Below, piece by piece: positions 18,438 through 26,649 of a stretch of 64,000 nucleotides of DNA; the stretch's first letter is position 1; every line of letters starts with the position of its first letter. The DNA comes from Chloroflexota bacterium. GTDB lineage: Bacteria > Chloroflexota > Anaerolineae > Aggregatilineales > Phototrophicaceae. Location of the stretch: assembly GCA_014338005.1 (NCBI GenBank), contig QUBZ01000004.1, positions 1 through 64,000 of the forward strand, in the 5' to 3' direction. The notes beneath the pieces are model-generated. The model ran no database searches and was not told the DNA's origin. It saw nothing but the letters and a program-made list of their open reading frames with translations. The position numbers and the translations under genes are program-made.

Positions 18438-18998
18438 TTACAACCCCAGGACTGCGGCGTTTGTTTTCATCGCCTCCAGCACAATCTGAATATGTTCATC
18501 GAGCGGCACACCCAGCCGTTCCGCCGCGTGTTCGATTTCCTGCCGGTTGACGGGCGCGGCGAACAATTTATCCTTCCACTTTTTCTTCACCGAGGATAAC
18601 TGGACATCCTGGATGCTTTTTGAGGGGCGCACCAGGGTCACTGCGATCAAAAACCCGGTCAGTTCATCTACCGCCACCAGCGCCTTTTCCATATCCGATT
18701 CCGGCTGCACGCCCGTGATTTCCTCGGCGTGCGACAGGATGGCGCGCACAATTTCCTCCGGCACACCGCGCTCTCGCAGAATGCGCGCACCCACGACCGG
18801 ATGGCCTTCAACGGCTACATCAGGATACCGCTCGTAATCAAAGTCGTGCAAAAGGCCGGTAATACCCCAGGTATCGGCATCGCCGTTAAAACGGGGCGCG
18901 TAGGCGCGCATGGCGGCCTCTACCGCCAGCATGTGCCGCCGCAGCGACTCGCTGGCCGTAAACTCGGTGACGACAGCCCAGGCCTGTTCGCGGTTCAT
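18438..18998 (-). CDS. HD-domain (HDIG-type) phosphohydrolase
   Basis: This 186-residue protein is a compact HD domain: H near residue 22, LLHDFDYE (His-Asp pair near 50), EGHP and SHAEE as further metal ligands. Then come AVDELTGF and a C-terminal helical part. Members with this layout are metal-dependent phosphohydrolases of often unknown substrate. Its ATG overlaps the kinase stop codon by 4 bases (ATGA), so it is translationally coupled to the Ser/Thr kinase gene. That suggests a role in the same signalling route, but the substrate is unknown. Confidence 0.8.
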   Translation of the reverse strand: MNREQAWAVVTEFTASESLRRHMLAVEAAMRAYAPRFNGDADTWGITGLLHDFDYERYPDVAVEGHPVVGARILRERGVPEEIVRAILSHAEEITGVQPESDMEKALVAVDELTGFLIAVTLVRPSKSIQDVQLSSVKKKWKDKLFAAPVNRQEIEHAAERLGVPLDEHIQIVLEAMKTNAAVLGL

Positions 18999-20752
18999 CC
19001 CCCCCCCTCATAAACGCGGATTTTGATTTCCATCGGTTCGCCAATTTTGCGCTGATTCGGCGTCCGCAGCTCCCAGACGCCGGTATATTCTGCCCCGCGC
19101 ACCGGCGTTTTACCGACAAAACGCAGTTCGACCTGCCCGCCGACGGCTACCCGCTCCTGGATGAAAATGCGCGGCCCGGCATTAAAACTCTCGCCTTCAA
19201 TATAATTCAAAAATGTGTTCGGCTCCCAGTCACACGTGCCGGTGTTTTGCAGCAGAATCTTGCGCTCGTAAGGCCGGTTGGCCGGATAAATATCGTTATC
19301 CGGCGGCTCCTGTTCCAGAATGGCGTAATCAAACCGGCAGGCCGTCGCGGTGGCGCTTTGAATCGCGGCCAGCACAACTGCCGTTTCGGTGGCATTAGGC
19401 GATGGCGTCCATGTCGGCGTGCGCGTGGGCGTATGACTCGGCGCAGGGGTGCGGCTTGGCGTGAGAGTAAACGTCGGCGGCGAAGTCGGCGTTGTGGTTG
19501 GCGCGCGTGTGGGCGTATCACTTGGCGCAGGTGTCTGGGTAGGGCGAACAGTAGGCTGTGCCGTCTCGCTCGGCGGGCGCTCCGTCGGCGCGCGAACCGG
19601 CGTATCAGAAGGTTGTTCGGCGGTGTCAGTAGGCACGGCAGCAGCCACCTCATCCGTTGCTTCCGCCGTCGGCGTTGCAGTCGGCGTCCCGATGCCGATG
19701 GCGGAAAATACGCCGCTGGCCACGCCGATCAGCACCAGGGCCGCCACCAGCACAACAGCCCCCCCAGCCCATCGCCACCGGCGTGAACTCCGGCGGTTAA
19801 GGGCCGCTGGCAGCGGAATTTCCTGCGTCGGGGTATCATCGCGCGGGATACGCACCGTCTCTTGTTCCGGGGATTGCAGCAGCACCGGACGTTCACCGTC
19901 CGCGCCGGCTTCAACCGGCTCGCCCCGCTCAGCGCGCTCCAGGTCCCGAATGAAATCGGCTGCCGACTGATAACGATCGTCCGATTCTTTAGCGATGGCC
20001 TTGGCGATAATACGGTCTATCGCTTCCGGCAGGTCAGGTTTAAAAGTCCGCGCCAGCGGGGTGGGCGTATTGAGATGCTTCAGAATGATCGCCAGCGGCG
20101 TTTCGGCGTCATACGGCAGTTTACTCGTAACCAGTTGAAACAGGATAATACCAAGCGAATACAGGTCGGAGCGTTCGTCGCCTGCCTCGCCCAACCCCTG
20201 TTCGGGAGCCATATAAGCCGGCGTGCCGACCATGCCGCCGCTGGCGGTGAACTGCGCACCGGTCACGATTTTGGCGATACCGAAGTCCGTCAGCACGACC
20301 CGGTTATCATGATCGAGCATCAGGTTGGCCGGCTTCACATCCCGGTGAATCATGTTACGGCTGTGCGCGTAGGCCAGCGCTCCCGCCGCCTCCCGGATGA
20401 TCCGCAGCGACTCGGCTATCGGCATCAGGCTGCCCTGATCGGACAAACTCTGCAAACGGTCTTTCAGCGTTGGCCCTTCGACCAGCTCCATGACCATGTA
20501 GTAACTTTCGCTGGGCGGGTCGTAATCAAAGTCATACACCTGAACGATGTTAGGATGTTTGAGTTTGGCGACGTTCTGCGCTTCTCGTTCAAAGCGCCCC
20601 TTAAATTCGGGGTCATCAGCCAGAAAAGCATGTAAGACCTTGATCGCAACATAACGATCAAGGCTGGCATGGTAGGCGCGAAACACTTCCGCCATACCGC
20701 CGCGCCCCAGGCGCTCGATAACGTCGTACTTGCCTATTTTTCGATTCAACAC
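18995..20752 (-). CDS. PknB-type Ser/Thr protein kinase with outer NBR1-like (FW) domain
   Basis: The kinase domain (about 8-270) has the glycine loop GRGGMAEV, the Lys of AIKVL, HRDVKPANLM, DFG and GTPAYMAPEQ, so it should be active. A single membrane helix lies at about 317-343, followed by a Thr/Pro-rich linker (about 345-460). The C-terminal 120 residues (ILEQEPPDND, NTGTCDWEPN, EYTGVWELRTP) fit the FW/NBR1-like immunoglobulin fold, which would be outside the cell. The GTG at 20752 has AAGG 7 bases upstream; a GTG at 20758 is the alternative. It heads a two-gene operon with the HD protein, under a promoter wrapped in an inverted repeat. Confidence 0.88.
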   Translation of the reverse strand: MLNRKIGKYDVIERLGRGGMAEVFRAYHASLDRYVAIKVLHAFLADDPEFKGRFEREAQNVAKLKHPNIVQVYDFDYDPPSESYYMVMELVEGPTLKDRLQSLSDQGSLMPIAESLRIIREAAGALAYAHSRNMIHRDVKPANLMLDHDNRVVLTDFGIAKIVTGAQFTASGGMVGTPAYMAPEQGLGEAGDERSDLYSLGIILFQLVTSKLPYDAETPLAIILKHLNTPTPLARTFKPDLPEAIDRIIAKAIAKESDDRYQSAADFIRDLERAERGEPVEAGADGERPVLLQSPEQETVRIPRDDTPTQEIPLPAALNRRSSRRWRWAGGAVVLVAALVLIGVASGVFSAIGIGTPTATPTAEATDEVAAAVPTDTAEQPSDTPVRAPTERPPSETAQPTVRPTQTPAPSDTPTRAPTTTPTSPPTFTLTPSRTPAPSHTPTRTPTWTPSPNATETAVVLAAIQSATATACRFDYAILEQEPPDNDIYPANRPYERKILLQNTGTCDWEPNTFLNYIEGESFNAGPRIFIQERVAVGGQVELRFVGKTPVRGAEYTGVWELRTPNQRKIGEPMEIKIRVYEGGG

Positions 20753-20770
20753 GCGCACGCCTTACGGTTG

Positions 20771-20812
20771 TGAGAATGTGGTTGAGTATACTTTATCTTA
20801 ACCACATTCTCA
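20771..20812. promoter_or_regulatory. Perfect inverted repeat around the kinase promoter (candidate operator)
   Basis: TGAGAATGTGGTT (20771-20783) is repeated inverted as AACCACATTCTCA (20800-20812) with a 16-base centre. One arm covers the -35 box and the other lies at the start of transcription, so a dimeric regulator could close the promoter. No T run follows, so a terminator for the kinase side is unlikely. Confidence 0.55.
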
Positions 20813-20813
20813 A
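20785..20813 (-). promoter_or_regulatory. Promoter of the kinase-HD operon
   Basis: On the minus strand TTGAGA (20813-20808) and TATACT (20790-20785) are 17 bases apart. Transcription would start near 20778, giving a short leader before the GTG at 20752. Confidence 0.65.
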
Positions 20814-20838
20814 CCAATCCTAACCCAAGAAAGCCGCC

Positions 20839-22260
20839 TTAGCCACCCGCGCTAACGCCCTGGATTCCGCCTTCCGTCATCTGGCGGGCGTCCAGCACCC
20901 GGTCGGCCTCCTCCGCCGACAGATACCCTAATTCCACCACGATATCGCGCACGCTGCGGCCTTCTTCCAGCGATTTCATGGCGACCTCTTTACCCTTGTT
21001 ATACCCGATGATCGGGTTCAACGCCGTAACCAGGATGGGGTTGCGCGCCAGCCAGCCCTCCGCCTGCTTGCGGTTGGCGATCAGCCCGACTGCGCACTTT
21101 TCGGTAAAAGCGCGCACCGCGCCGATCATAACGTGCATCATCTCAAAAAGATTGTGGGCAATAATCGGCATCATCACGTTCAGTTCAAGCTGGCCGGCCT
21201 GCCCGGCCAGCAGAACGGTCGTGTCGTCCCCGATGACGTGGAACATCGCCATGTTCAGCATTTCGGCCAGCACCGGGTTAACTTTACCCGGCATGATCGA
21301 AGACCCCGGCTGCACCGTCGGGCAGGTCAGCTCTGCCAGCCCGGTCGTCGGGCCGCTGGCGAGCAGGCGGATGTCGTTGGCAACCCGAATCAGGTCTTGC
21401 GCCACCGTCCGCAGCGCCCCGGAGAAAAATACCGCGTCCTGCATGGACTGCATGGACTCGAACAGATCATCTGACTCGTAGAGTTTCAGCCCGCTCAGTT
21501 CGCTCAGTTTGGCAACCATCCGCCGGTGATATTCGGGATGGGCATTCAGGCCGCTGCCGACCGCCGTGCCGCCGATACCCAACCGGCGCAGTCCTTCGGC
21601 AGCCTGTTCGATCTTCTGGATGCCGCGTTCGATGGCCTTCGCCCACGCGCCGATTTCCTGCCCCAGACGAACCGGCACGGCGTCTTGCAGGTGGGTGCGC
21701 CCGCTTTTGACGATTCCATCCCATTCCGCCGCCTTGGCCCGCAGGGCGTATTCCAGCGTCCGCAGAGTATTCACCAGTTCTTCCAGCCGCCACAGCGCAC
21801 CCAGCCGGATCGCCGTCGGGATAGTGTCGTTGGTGCTTTGCGCCATGTTCACGTGGTCGTTGGGATTAACCGGCTTTTTCGGGTCATCCAGACTAAAACC
21901 CAGGATTTCATTGGCGCGGTTGGCAATCACTTCGTTGGTGTTCATATTGTGGCTGGTTCCGGCCCCAGCCTGGAACACATCCACCACAAAATGATCGTTG
22001 AATTTGCCCGCCAATACCTCGTCCGCCGCCTGCATGATGGCGCGCGCCATCGGCGCTTCCAGCAGCCCCAGGTCGAGATGCACCTCCGCCGCCGCCCGTT
22101 TGATGAGCGCCATAGACCATATAAAAGCCGGGTACGGCTTCAAACCACTGACCGGGAAATTCTCAACGGCGCGCTGGGTTTGAGCGCCATAATACGCGCT
22201 GGCCGGGACATTAACCGGCCCTAAAGAGTCTTTTTCAACACGAAACTCGGTCATAGTCAA
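20839..22260 (-). CDS. Class II fumarase/aspartase-family lyase
   Basis: This 473-residue protein of the fumarase/aspartase superfamily carries the signature GSSIMPGKVNP with the catalytic Ser loop. Other motifs point both ways: FQAGAGTSHNMNTNEV resembles aspartate ammonia-lyase, while HVNMAQSTNDT, KSGRTHLQDAVP and GGTAVGSGLN also occur in fumarases. It should add or remove water or ammonia across fumarate. Fumarate hydratase (TCA cycle) and aspartase are both possible, so I give no symbol. The TTG at 22260 has AGGAG 7 bases upstream; an ATG at 22254 is the alternative. The SOD terminator lies just upstream. Confidence 0.85.
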   Translation of the reverse strand: MTMTEFRVEKDSLGPVNVPASAYYGAQTQRAVENFPVSGLKPYPAFIWSMALIKRAAAEVHLDLGLLEAPMARAIMQAADEVLAGKFNDHFVVDVFQAGAGTSHNMNTNEVIANRANEILGFSLDDPKKPVNPNDHVNMAQSTNDTIPTAIRLGALWRLEELVNTLRTLEYALRAKAAEWDGIVKSGRTHLQDAVPVRLGQEIGAWAKAIERGIQKIEQAAEGLRRLGIGGTAVGSGLNAHPEYHRRMVAKLSELSGLKLYESDDLFESMQSMQDAVFFSGALRTVAQDLIRVANDIRLLASGPTTGLAELTCPTVQPGSSIMPGKVNPVLAEMLNMAMFHVIGDDTTVLLAGQAGQLELNVMMPIIAHNLFEMMHVMIGAVRAFTEKCAVGLIANRKQAEGWLARNPILVTALNPIIGYNKGKEVAMKSLEEGRSVRDIVVELGYLSAEEADRVLDARQMTEGGIQGVSAGG

Positions 22261-22284
22261 TATTTAACTCCTGGCGAACTCAAA

Positions 22285-22317
22285 ACAAAAAAAGGCGGCC
22301 ATATTGTACCGCCTTTT
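22285..22317 (-). terminator. Terminator of the superoxide dismutase gene
   Basis: On the minus strand AAAAGGCGG (22317-22309) pairs with CCGCCTTTT (22298-22290), which runs on into TTT. It lies 22 bases after the sod stop and just before the start of the lyase gene. Confidence 0.8.
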
Positions 22318-22339
22318 ATGCTCTCTGGCGACGAGTCGG

Positions 22340-22948
22340 CTACTTGGCCGCTGCGTAACGGCGCGCCACTTCCGCCCAGTTCACCACGTTCCACCAGGCC
22401 GCCACGTAATCGGCGCGGCGGTTCTGGTAGTTCAGATAGTAGGCGTGTTCCCACACATCCAGGCCCAGAATCGGCGTTTTGCCCTCCATCAGCGGCGTAT
22501 CCTGATTCGGCGTGGAGGTGATGCTCAGGCCGCCCGCGCCGGCCACCAGCCAGGCCCAGCCAGACCCGAAACGCCCCATCGCCGCCGCCGAAAACTGCTC
22601 TTTAAAAGCGGCAAAACTGCCAAATGCCGAATTGATGGCCGCCGCCAGATCGCCGGTCGGTTCGCCGCCCGCGTTGGGGGCCATAATCAGCCAGAACAGG
22701 TTATGGTTGGCGTAACCGCCGCCGTTGTTGCGAACGGTCGTCCGAATATCCTCCGGGATGCTGTCCAGCGACCCCAACAGTTCTTCAATGGATTTCGACT
22801 GTAGATCAGGATATTTCTCCAGCGCCTTGTTCAGGTTAGTCGTGTAGGCAGCATGGTGCTTGCCATGATGAATTTCCATCGTGCGCGCGTCAATATGCGG
22901 CTCAAGCGCGTTAAACGCATATGGTAGATTTGGCAGTTCGAAGGCCAT
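22340..22948 (-). CDS. sodA: Superoxide dismutase, Mn-type signature
   Basis: This 202-residue Fe/Mn superoxide dismutase converts superoxide to oxygen and hydrogen peroxide. The metal ligands are in EIHHGKHH, in NHNLFW, and in the DVWEHAYY signature. GGGYANH and NQDTPLM carry the Gly and Gln typical of Mn enzymes (Fe enzymes have Gln and Ala there). The ATG at 22948 is preferred because [12 protein letters not shown] is the usual start; the frame is open upstream. It has its own promoter and terminator and is monocistronic. Presence of this gene points to exposure to oxygen. Confidence 0.93.
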   Translation of the reverse strand: MAFELPNLPYAFNALEPHIDARTMEIHHGKHHAAYTTNLNKALEKYPDLQSKSIEELLGSLDSIPEDIRTTVRNNGGGYANHNLFWLIMAPNAGGEPTGDLAAAINSAFGSFAAFKEQFSAAAMGRFGSGWAWLVAGAGGLSITSTPNQDTPLMEGKTPILGLDVWEHAYYLNYQNRRADYVAAWWNVVNWAEVARRYAAAK

Positions 22949-23003
22949 GATCTCACTTCCCCTTCTGTTAATAATCCACAACCACTATCAGGTATGGCAA
23001 ACT

Positions 23004-23032
23004 ATCCTAGCATAATTGGGATGGGTTGTCGA
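23004..23032 (-). promoter_or_regulatory. Promoter of sodA
   Basis: On the minus strand TCGACA (23032-23027) and TAGGAT (23009-23004) are 17 bases apart, and TGC stands directly before the -10 as an extension. Confidence 0.55.
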
Positions 23033-23190
23033 AGGATACTGGACGAAAGGACAGAACTCTAACACTATTCTGATATGTCCATTTTCGCGCGGCTCTTTGA
23101 CCTGCATCCTCGCTTGATGTTACGATAATGCAGATCTGTGACCGGGGCGCCGTCGGCGCGCTCCGGTCGTTACCTGCCCAAAGGCACACC

Positions 23191-24156
23191 ATGACCGAAG
23201 CGCACCCCCTCAGCCTCGCGCGCCCGCAGGCGACTCTGCGGGCTTATCTGGTGATCGTGATCGGCATCGCCGCCATTTCAATGGGTTCTATCCTCATCCG
23301 GCTGGCGCAGCAGGAAGGAATGCCCTCGCTGATGATCGCCGCAGGCCGCCTGGGGATCGCCTCGCTCATCCTGACGCCGCTCGCGCTGCGCCGCCACACC
23401 GACGAAATCCGCCGCCTTCAACGCAGCGATCTGGTTTTTACCGCCATCGCCGGCTTGTTCCTGGCCGCGCATTTCGCCACCTGGGTGCTGTCGCTGGAAT
23501 ACACCAGCGTATTAATCAGCGTTGTGCTGGTTAATACTCATCCCCTGTGGGTGGCGCTGCTGGAAGTATTTTTCCTCAAGGCGCGGCTGGCCCGTCCGGT
23601 CATCATCGGCCTGGTGATCGGCATTACCGGCAGCGCGGTCGTAGCCGGGCTGCTTAACGACCTGCTCGCCGGCCTGGGAGTCGTTATCCCGGCGGAAGGT
23701 ATCGTGACGGTCGGCGATAATCCGCTGCTGGGCAGCCTGCTTGCCCTGGCCGGGGCGATGACCGTCGCCGTATATTTCACCATCGGGCGCAAGCTGCGCG
23801 GCGGGGTGTCGCTGCTGGTTTATATCTGGCTGGTGTACAGCTGCGCGGCCATTATTCTGCTGCTGGCGGTGCTGCTGATGGGCATCCCAATCATCGGCTA
23901 CAGCCAACAGGGATATATCTGGCTGGTGAGCATGGCGCTCATACCACAGTTGATGGGGCATACCTCGTTCAATTACGTACTCAAGTTTTTTCCGGCCACG
24001 TATGTCAGCATCGCCACCCAGCTTGAGCCGGCGGCCAGCGCGGCGATTGCCTATTTTTTGTTCCGAGAAACCCCGCTGCCCTTCCAGATCGTCGGCAGCA
24101 TCGTCATCCTGGGCGGCATCATTCTAGCGACGCTGGGGCAGTCTCGTTCGGCCTGA
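23191..24156 (+). CDS. EamA/DMT-family transporter
   Basis: This protein of about 321 residues has ten predicted membrane helices arranged as two EamA repeats (about 12-145 and 175-318). The end of each shows the family pattern (LVNTHPLWVALLEVFFL and TQLEPAASAAIAYFLFRE). A soluble loop with a few charged residues (near GVVIPAEGIVTVGDN) separates the halves. Such proteins export metabolites or amino acids; the substrate is unknown. The ATG at 23191 has AAAGG in front, whereas the in-frame ATG at 23128 has no ribosome site and adds a non-membrane stretch. It faces the leftward SBP gene. Confidence 0.85.
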   Translation: MTEAHPLSLARPQATLRAYLVIVIGIAAISMGSILIRLAQQEGMPSLMIAAGRLGIASLILTPLALRRHTDEIRRLQRSDLVFTAIAGLFLAAHFATWVLSLEYTSVLISVVLVNTHPLWVALLEVFFLKARLARPVIIGLVIGITGSAVVAGLLNDLLAGLGVVIPAEGIVTVGDNPLLGSLLALAGAMTVAVYFTIGRKLRGGVSLLVYIWLVYSCAAIILLLAVLLMGIPIIGYSQQGYIWLVSMALIPQLMGHTSFNYVLKFFPATYVSIATQLEPAASAAIAYFLFRETPLPFQIVGSIVILGGIILATLGQSRSA

Positions 24157-24157
24157 C

Positions 24158-24180
24158 ACGCTCTCGCGCCAATAGAGCGT
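24158..24180 (+). terminator. Possible weak terminator hairpin after the DMT gene
   Basis: ACGCTCT (24158-24164) pairs with AGAGCGT (24174-24180) directly after the stop codon. No T run follows. The rest of the gap to 24293 holds nothing I can support. Confidence 0.3.
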
Positions 24181-24292
24181 ATACCAACCATGTTTAGCGC
24201 CATAAAACGCCGGCATGTCCACTTGGTTATGTTCGCGAACATCCTGGCCGGTTCGACCGCCCTCACCTTCGGGCAGCTTGTCCAGGCACGCC

Positions 24293-26053
24293 CTACCCTG
24301 CCAGCGCCTCATCCAGGTTAAAACCCAGGTAGCTCGACGGCCCCGGCCAGATTTCCAGCGCGGGAATATCCTCAGGCAGCATCACGGGGGACATCAAACC
24401 GCGCCATACACCGTCATAAGCCAGCTCTTGCAGCGTATAGTCCACCAGCAGCCGGAAATCCAGATCGTTACGCGGCACGGCCAGCGCCCGGTACGTCCGG
24501 CTGTACCAGGGGTCAGGCGCTTCGCCCCGCGTGGTGATCCGCAGCAGACCCGGATTCGCCTCCAGATGCGGGATCAGTTTCAGGCTGTCACCAAAAACCA
24601 CGTCGGCGTTTTCTTCCACCAGCATATTGAAGGCAGCATCCTGCTCCCGCAAAATGGTGAAGATACGCACACTGCTGTTCACGGTCTGTGCCAGCGCGTT
24701 CACCCGGTCGGCAGCGCCCGGTTCGCTGGCGAATATGCCCACCCACCGCCCGCGCAGGCTGTTAAACGTCTCGTAGGGCGCGTTCTGCTCGACCATCAAC
24801 CGCTCGCCATGCAGCAGGTAAAATCCGGTCAGGTCAACCCGGTCGGCCAGCGCCCAATCCAGCGGCACGCCTACCGCCAGGTCGGCCTGCCCCGCCGCCA
24901 CCAGATCAGCCGCATTACCCGCGCTGTTGGGGATAAACTCCACGCTTACACCCCAGCGGGCGGCCATCGCCTCAACCAGCGCCCGGTTGAGCGCATCAAG
25001 CCGTTTTTCGCTCTCCGGCGCGTCCGGCTGGAGTTCGGCAGCGCCCGCCACACGCACTACCCGCGCCGACTGCAAACGCGGCACGACATACTGCGGCGGA
25101 TACGGCACATCCCCGCCGAACAACGCCGGAGTCGGCGCTTCGTCACCCACATTCGCCCACAGCGGCAGAGCGTTTTCCGGGTAGTTTGCGCCTTCAAAAT
25201 AAGTCTGGTGGATTTCATTCAGGCGGCCTGTTTTTTTCAGATATTGCAGCGTGCGGTTGACCAGATTGCGAAAGTTCACATCCTGCCGAGGCACAACGAC
25301 GGCGTAAGGCTCCGGCGAAACCGGCTCGTCCAGCAGGCGCACCAGACTGAGATCGAGAATGACCCGTGTTAGCTGCACGCGGTTTTCGACCACCCCGTCC
25401 ACTTCGCCGGTCAGCAGCGCCGTCACGGCCCGGTCAAGCGTTAAATAAGGTATCACCGTCACCATAAGGCCGGCGCGCTGCCGCCAGACGGCGACAGCCT
25501 GCTCGCCAGGATACCCAAGTACCACGCCGATTCGCCGTCCGACCATTGCCGCCAGCGAAACCGCCCCATCATCGGCGCGGACGGCCATCGCCTGAGCCGT
25601 CGGATAGTAAGTCTGGCTGAACTCCACCATGCCATCCAGTTCCCTGCGGTGAACCTGCGCCGCGACGACCATATCTACATCGCCGTTTCGCAGCGCGTCG
25701 AGCGCCATCTGGCGCGTGACCTGCACCGGCTCAAACGTCAGCCCCCAGGTTTCGACCAGGCTGCGCGCCAGGTCGGCGTCAAAGCCGGCCACCTGACCGC
25801 GAATGTTCAATTCGCCAAAGGGCGGCAGATTGTACAGCAGGCCGACGCGCACCTTGCCTTCGCGCTGAATGCGCGCAGTGGTGGATTCCGCCAGCAGCGC
25901 GTCACTTATGCCGGCAGCGTCCGCCGTTGGCGCGAGGGTCGGCGGAATAAGCGTCGGCACGGGATTTTCCTGCGCGATGGCCGGCAGCGAGGCCATACCG
26001 AGCAGCAGGCCGGCCATCATCAGAATCAAAAACGATTTAGAGGACATCATCAT
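24293..26053 (-). CDS. Secreted tandem solute-binding protein (two SBP_bac_3-type domains)
   Basis: This 586-residue protein has a signal peptide (about 1-27) and two family-3 amino-acid-binding-type domains. The first (about 60-300) begins KVRVGLLYNLPPFGELNIRG and has GFDADLARSLVE, DMVVAA and RRIGVVLGYPGEQAV. The second (about 335-565) begins VVRVAGAAELQPDA and has ADLAVGVPLDWA and RWVGIFASEPGAAD. No ABC permease, kinase or transglycosylase domain is fused or adjacent, so its partner is unknown. Its start overlaps the nadD stop by 4 bases (ATGA), placing it in the obgE-nadD operon. Confidence 0.82.
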   Translation of the reverse strand: MMMSSKSFLILMMAGLLLGMASLPAIAQENPVPTLIPPTLAPTADAAGISDALLAESTTARIQREGKVRVGLLYNLPPFGELNIRGQVAGFDADLARSLVETWGLTFEPVQVTRQMALDALRNGDVDMVVAAQVHRRELDGMVEFSQTYYPTAQAMAVRADDGAVSLAAMVGRRIGVVLGYPGEQAVAVWRQRAGLMVTVIPYLTLDRAVTALLTGEVDGVVENRVQLTRVILDLSLVRLLDEPVSPEPYAVVVPRQDVNFRNLVNRTLQYLKKTGRLNEIHQTYFEGANYPENALPLWANVGDEAPTPALFGGDVPYPPQYVVPRLQSARVVRVAGAAELQPDAPESEKRLDALNRALVEAMAARWGVSVEFIPNSAGNAADLVAAGQADLAVGVPLDWALADRVDLTGFYLLHGERLMVEQNAPYETFNSLRGRWVGIFASEPGAADRVNALAQTVNSSVRIFTILREQDAAFNMLVEENADVVFGDSLKLIPHLEANPGLLRITTRGEAPDPWYSRTYRALAVPRNDLDFRLLVDYTLQELAYDGVWRGLMSPVMLPEDIPALEIWPGPSSYLGFNLDEALAG

Positions 26054-26649
26054 CTACCATAAACGTAGTTTGCCAGAATGTAATCCAGAACGGCATCCGG
26101 GACAAGATAACGCACGCTGGCCCCCCGGCGCAGCCGCTCCACGATTTCGGTCGAGGAAACGCCGATCAGCGGCGCTTCAATCATCGTCACCCGCTCGGCC
26201 AATCCCGGCAAAACCGCCTCGTGCATGTCGGGATAAACCGCGTCGCCGGGACGGCGCATCACCCCCAGCCGGCACAGGCGAATAAGCGCCTCCGGGCGAA
26301 ACCAGCGCGGCAGATCGCGCAGTGAATCGCCGCCCATCAAGAAGTACAGCTCCGCGCCGGGGTACAACCCCTGCACAATTTCCACCATATCCAGCGAGTA
26401 ATGCGGGCCGGGGCGGTCTACATCTATCCGCGAAAGCACAAAACGTGGATTATCGCCAATCGCCCGTTCAAGCATCGCCAGACGGTGCTGAACGTCGGTT
26501 TTTTGTTCGTTGCGTTTGTGGGGCGGGTCCGCCGCCGGGACAAATAACAGCCGGAAGAGGTCTAACGTCTCGGCAGCATATTCGGCCAGGATGAGATGCC
26601 CGATATGCGGCGGGTCGAATGTGCCGCCCAGGATGCCAATCCGCTGCAT
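26050..26649 (-). CDS. nadD: Nicotinate-nucleotide adenylyltransferase NadD
   Basis: NadD adenylylates nicotinate mononucleotide to deamido-NAD in NAD synthesis. The 199-residue protein starts MQRIGILGGTFDPPHIGH, the nucleotidyltransferase HxGH motif, and ends with GVSSTEIVERL, the matching ISSTxIR motif. The substrate loop FLMGGDSLRDLPRW is present. The ATG at 26649 overlaps the obgE stop by one base (TAATG), so the two are translationally coupled; a start 12 bases upstream is less likely. The obgE-nadD pairing is common in bacteria. Confidence 0.93.
   Translation of the reverse strand: MQRIGILGGTFDPPHIGHLILAEYAAETLDLFRLLFVPAADPPHKRNEQKTDVQHRLAMLERAIGDNPRFVLSRIDVDRPGPHYSLDMVEIVQGLYPGAELYFLMGGDSLRDLPRWFRPEALIRLCRLGVMRRPGDAVYPDMHEAVLPGLAERVTMIEAPLIGVSSTEIVERLRRGASVRYLVPDAVLDYILANYVYGR

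Noticed and set aside
24190..24322. A small + strand frame (about 43 residues, hydrophobic) and an overlapping minus frame in the gap after the DMT gene
   Set aside because: Neither has a ribosome site; the + frame overlaps the end of the SBP gene. No evidence of function.
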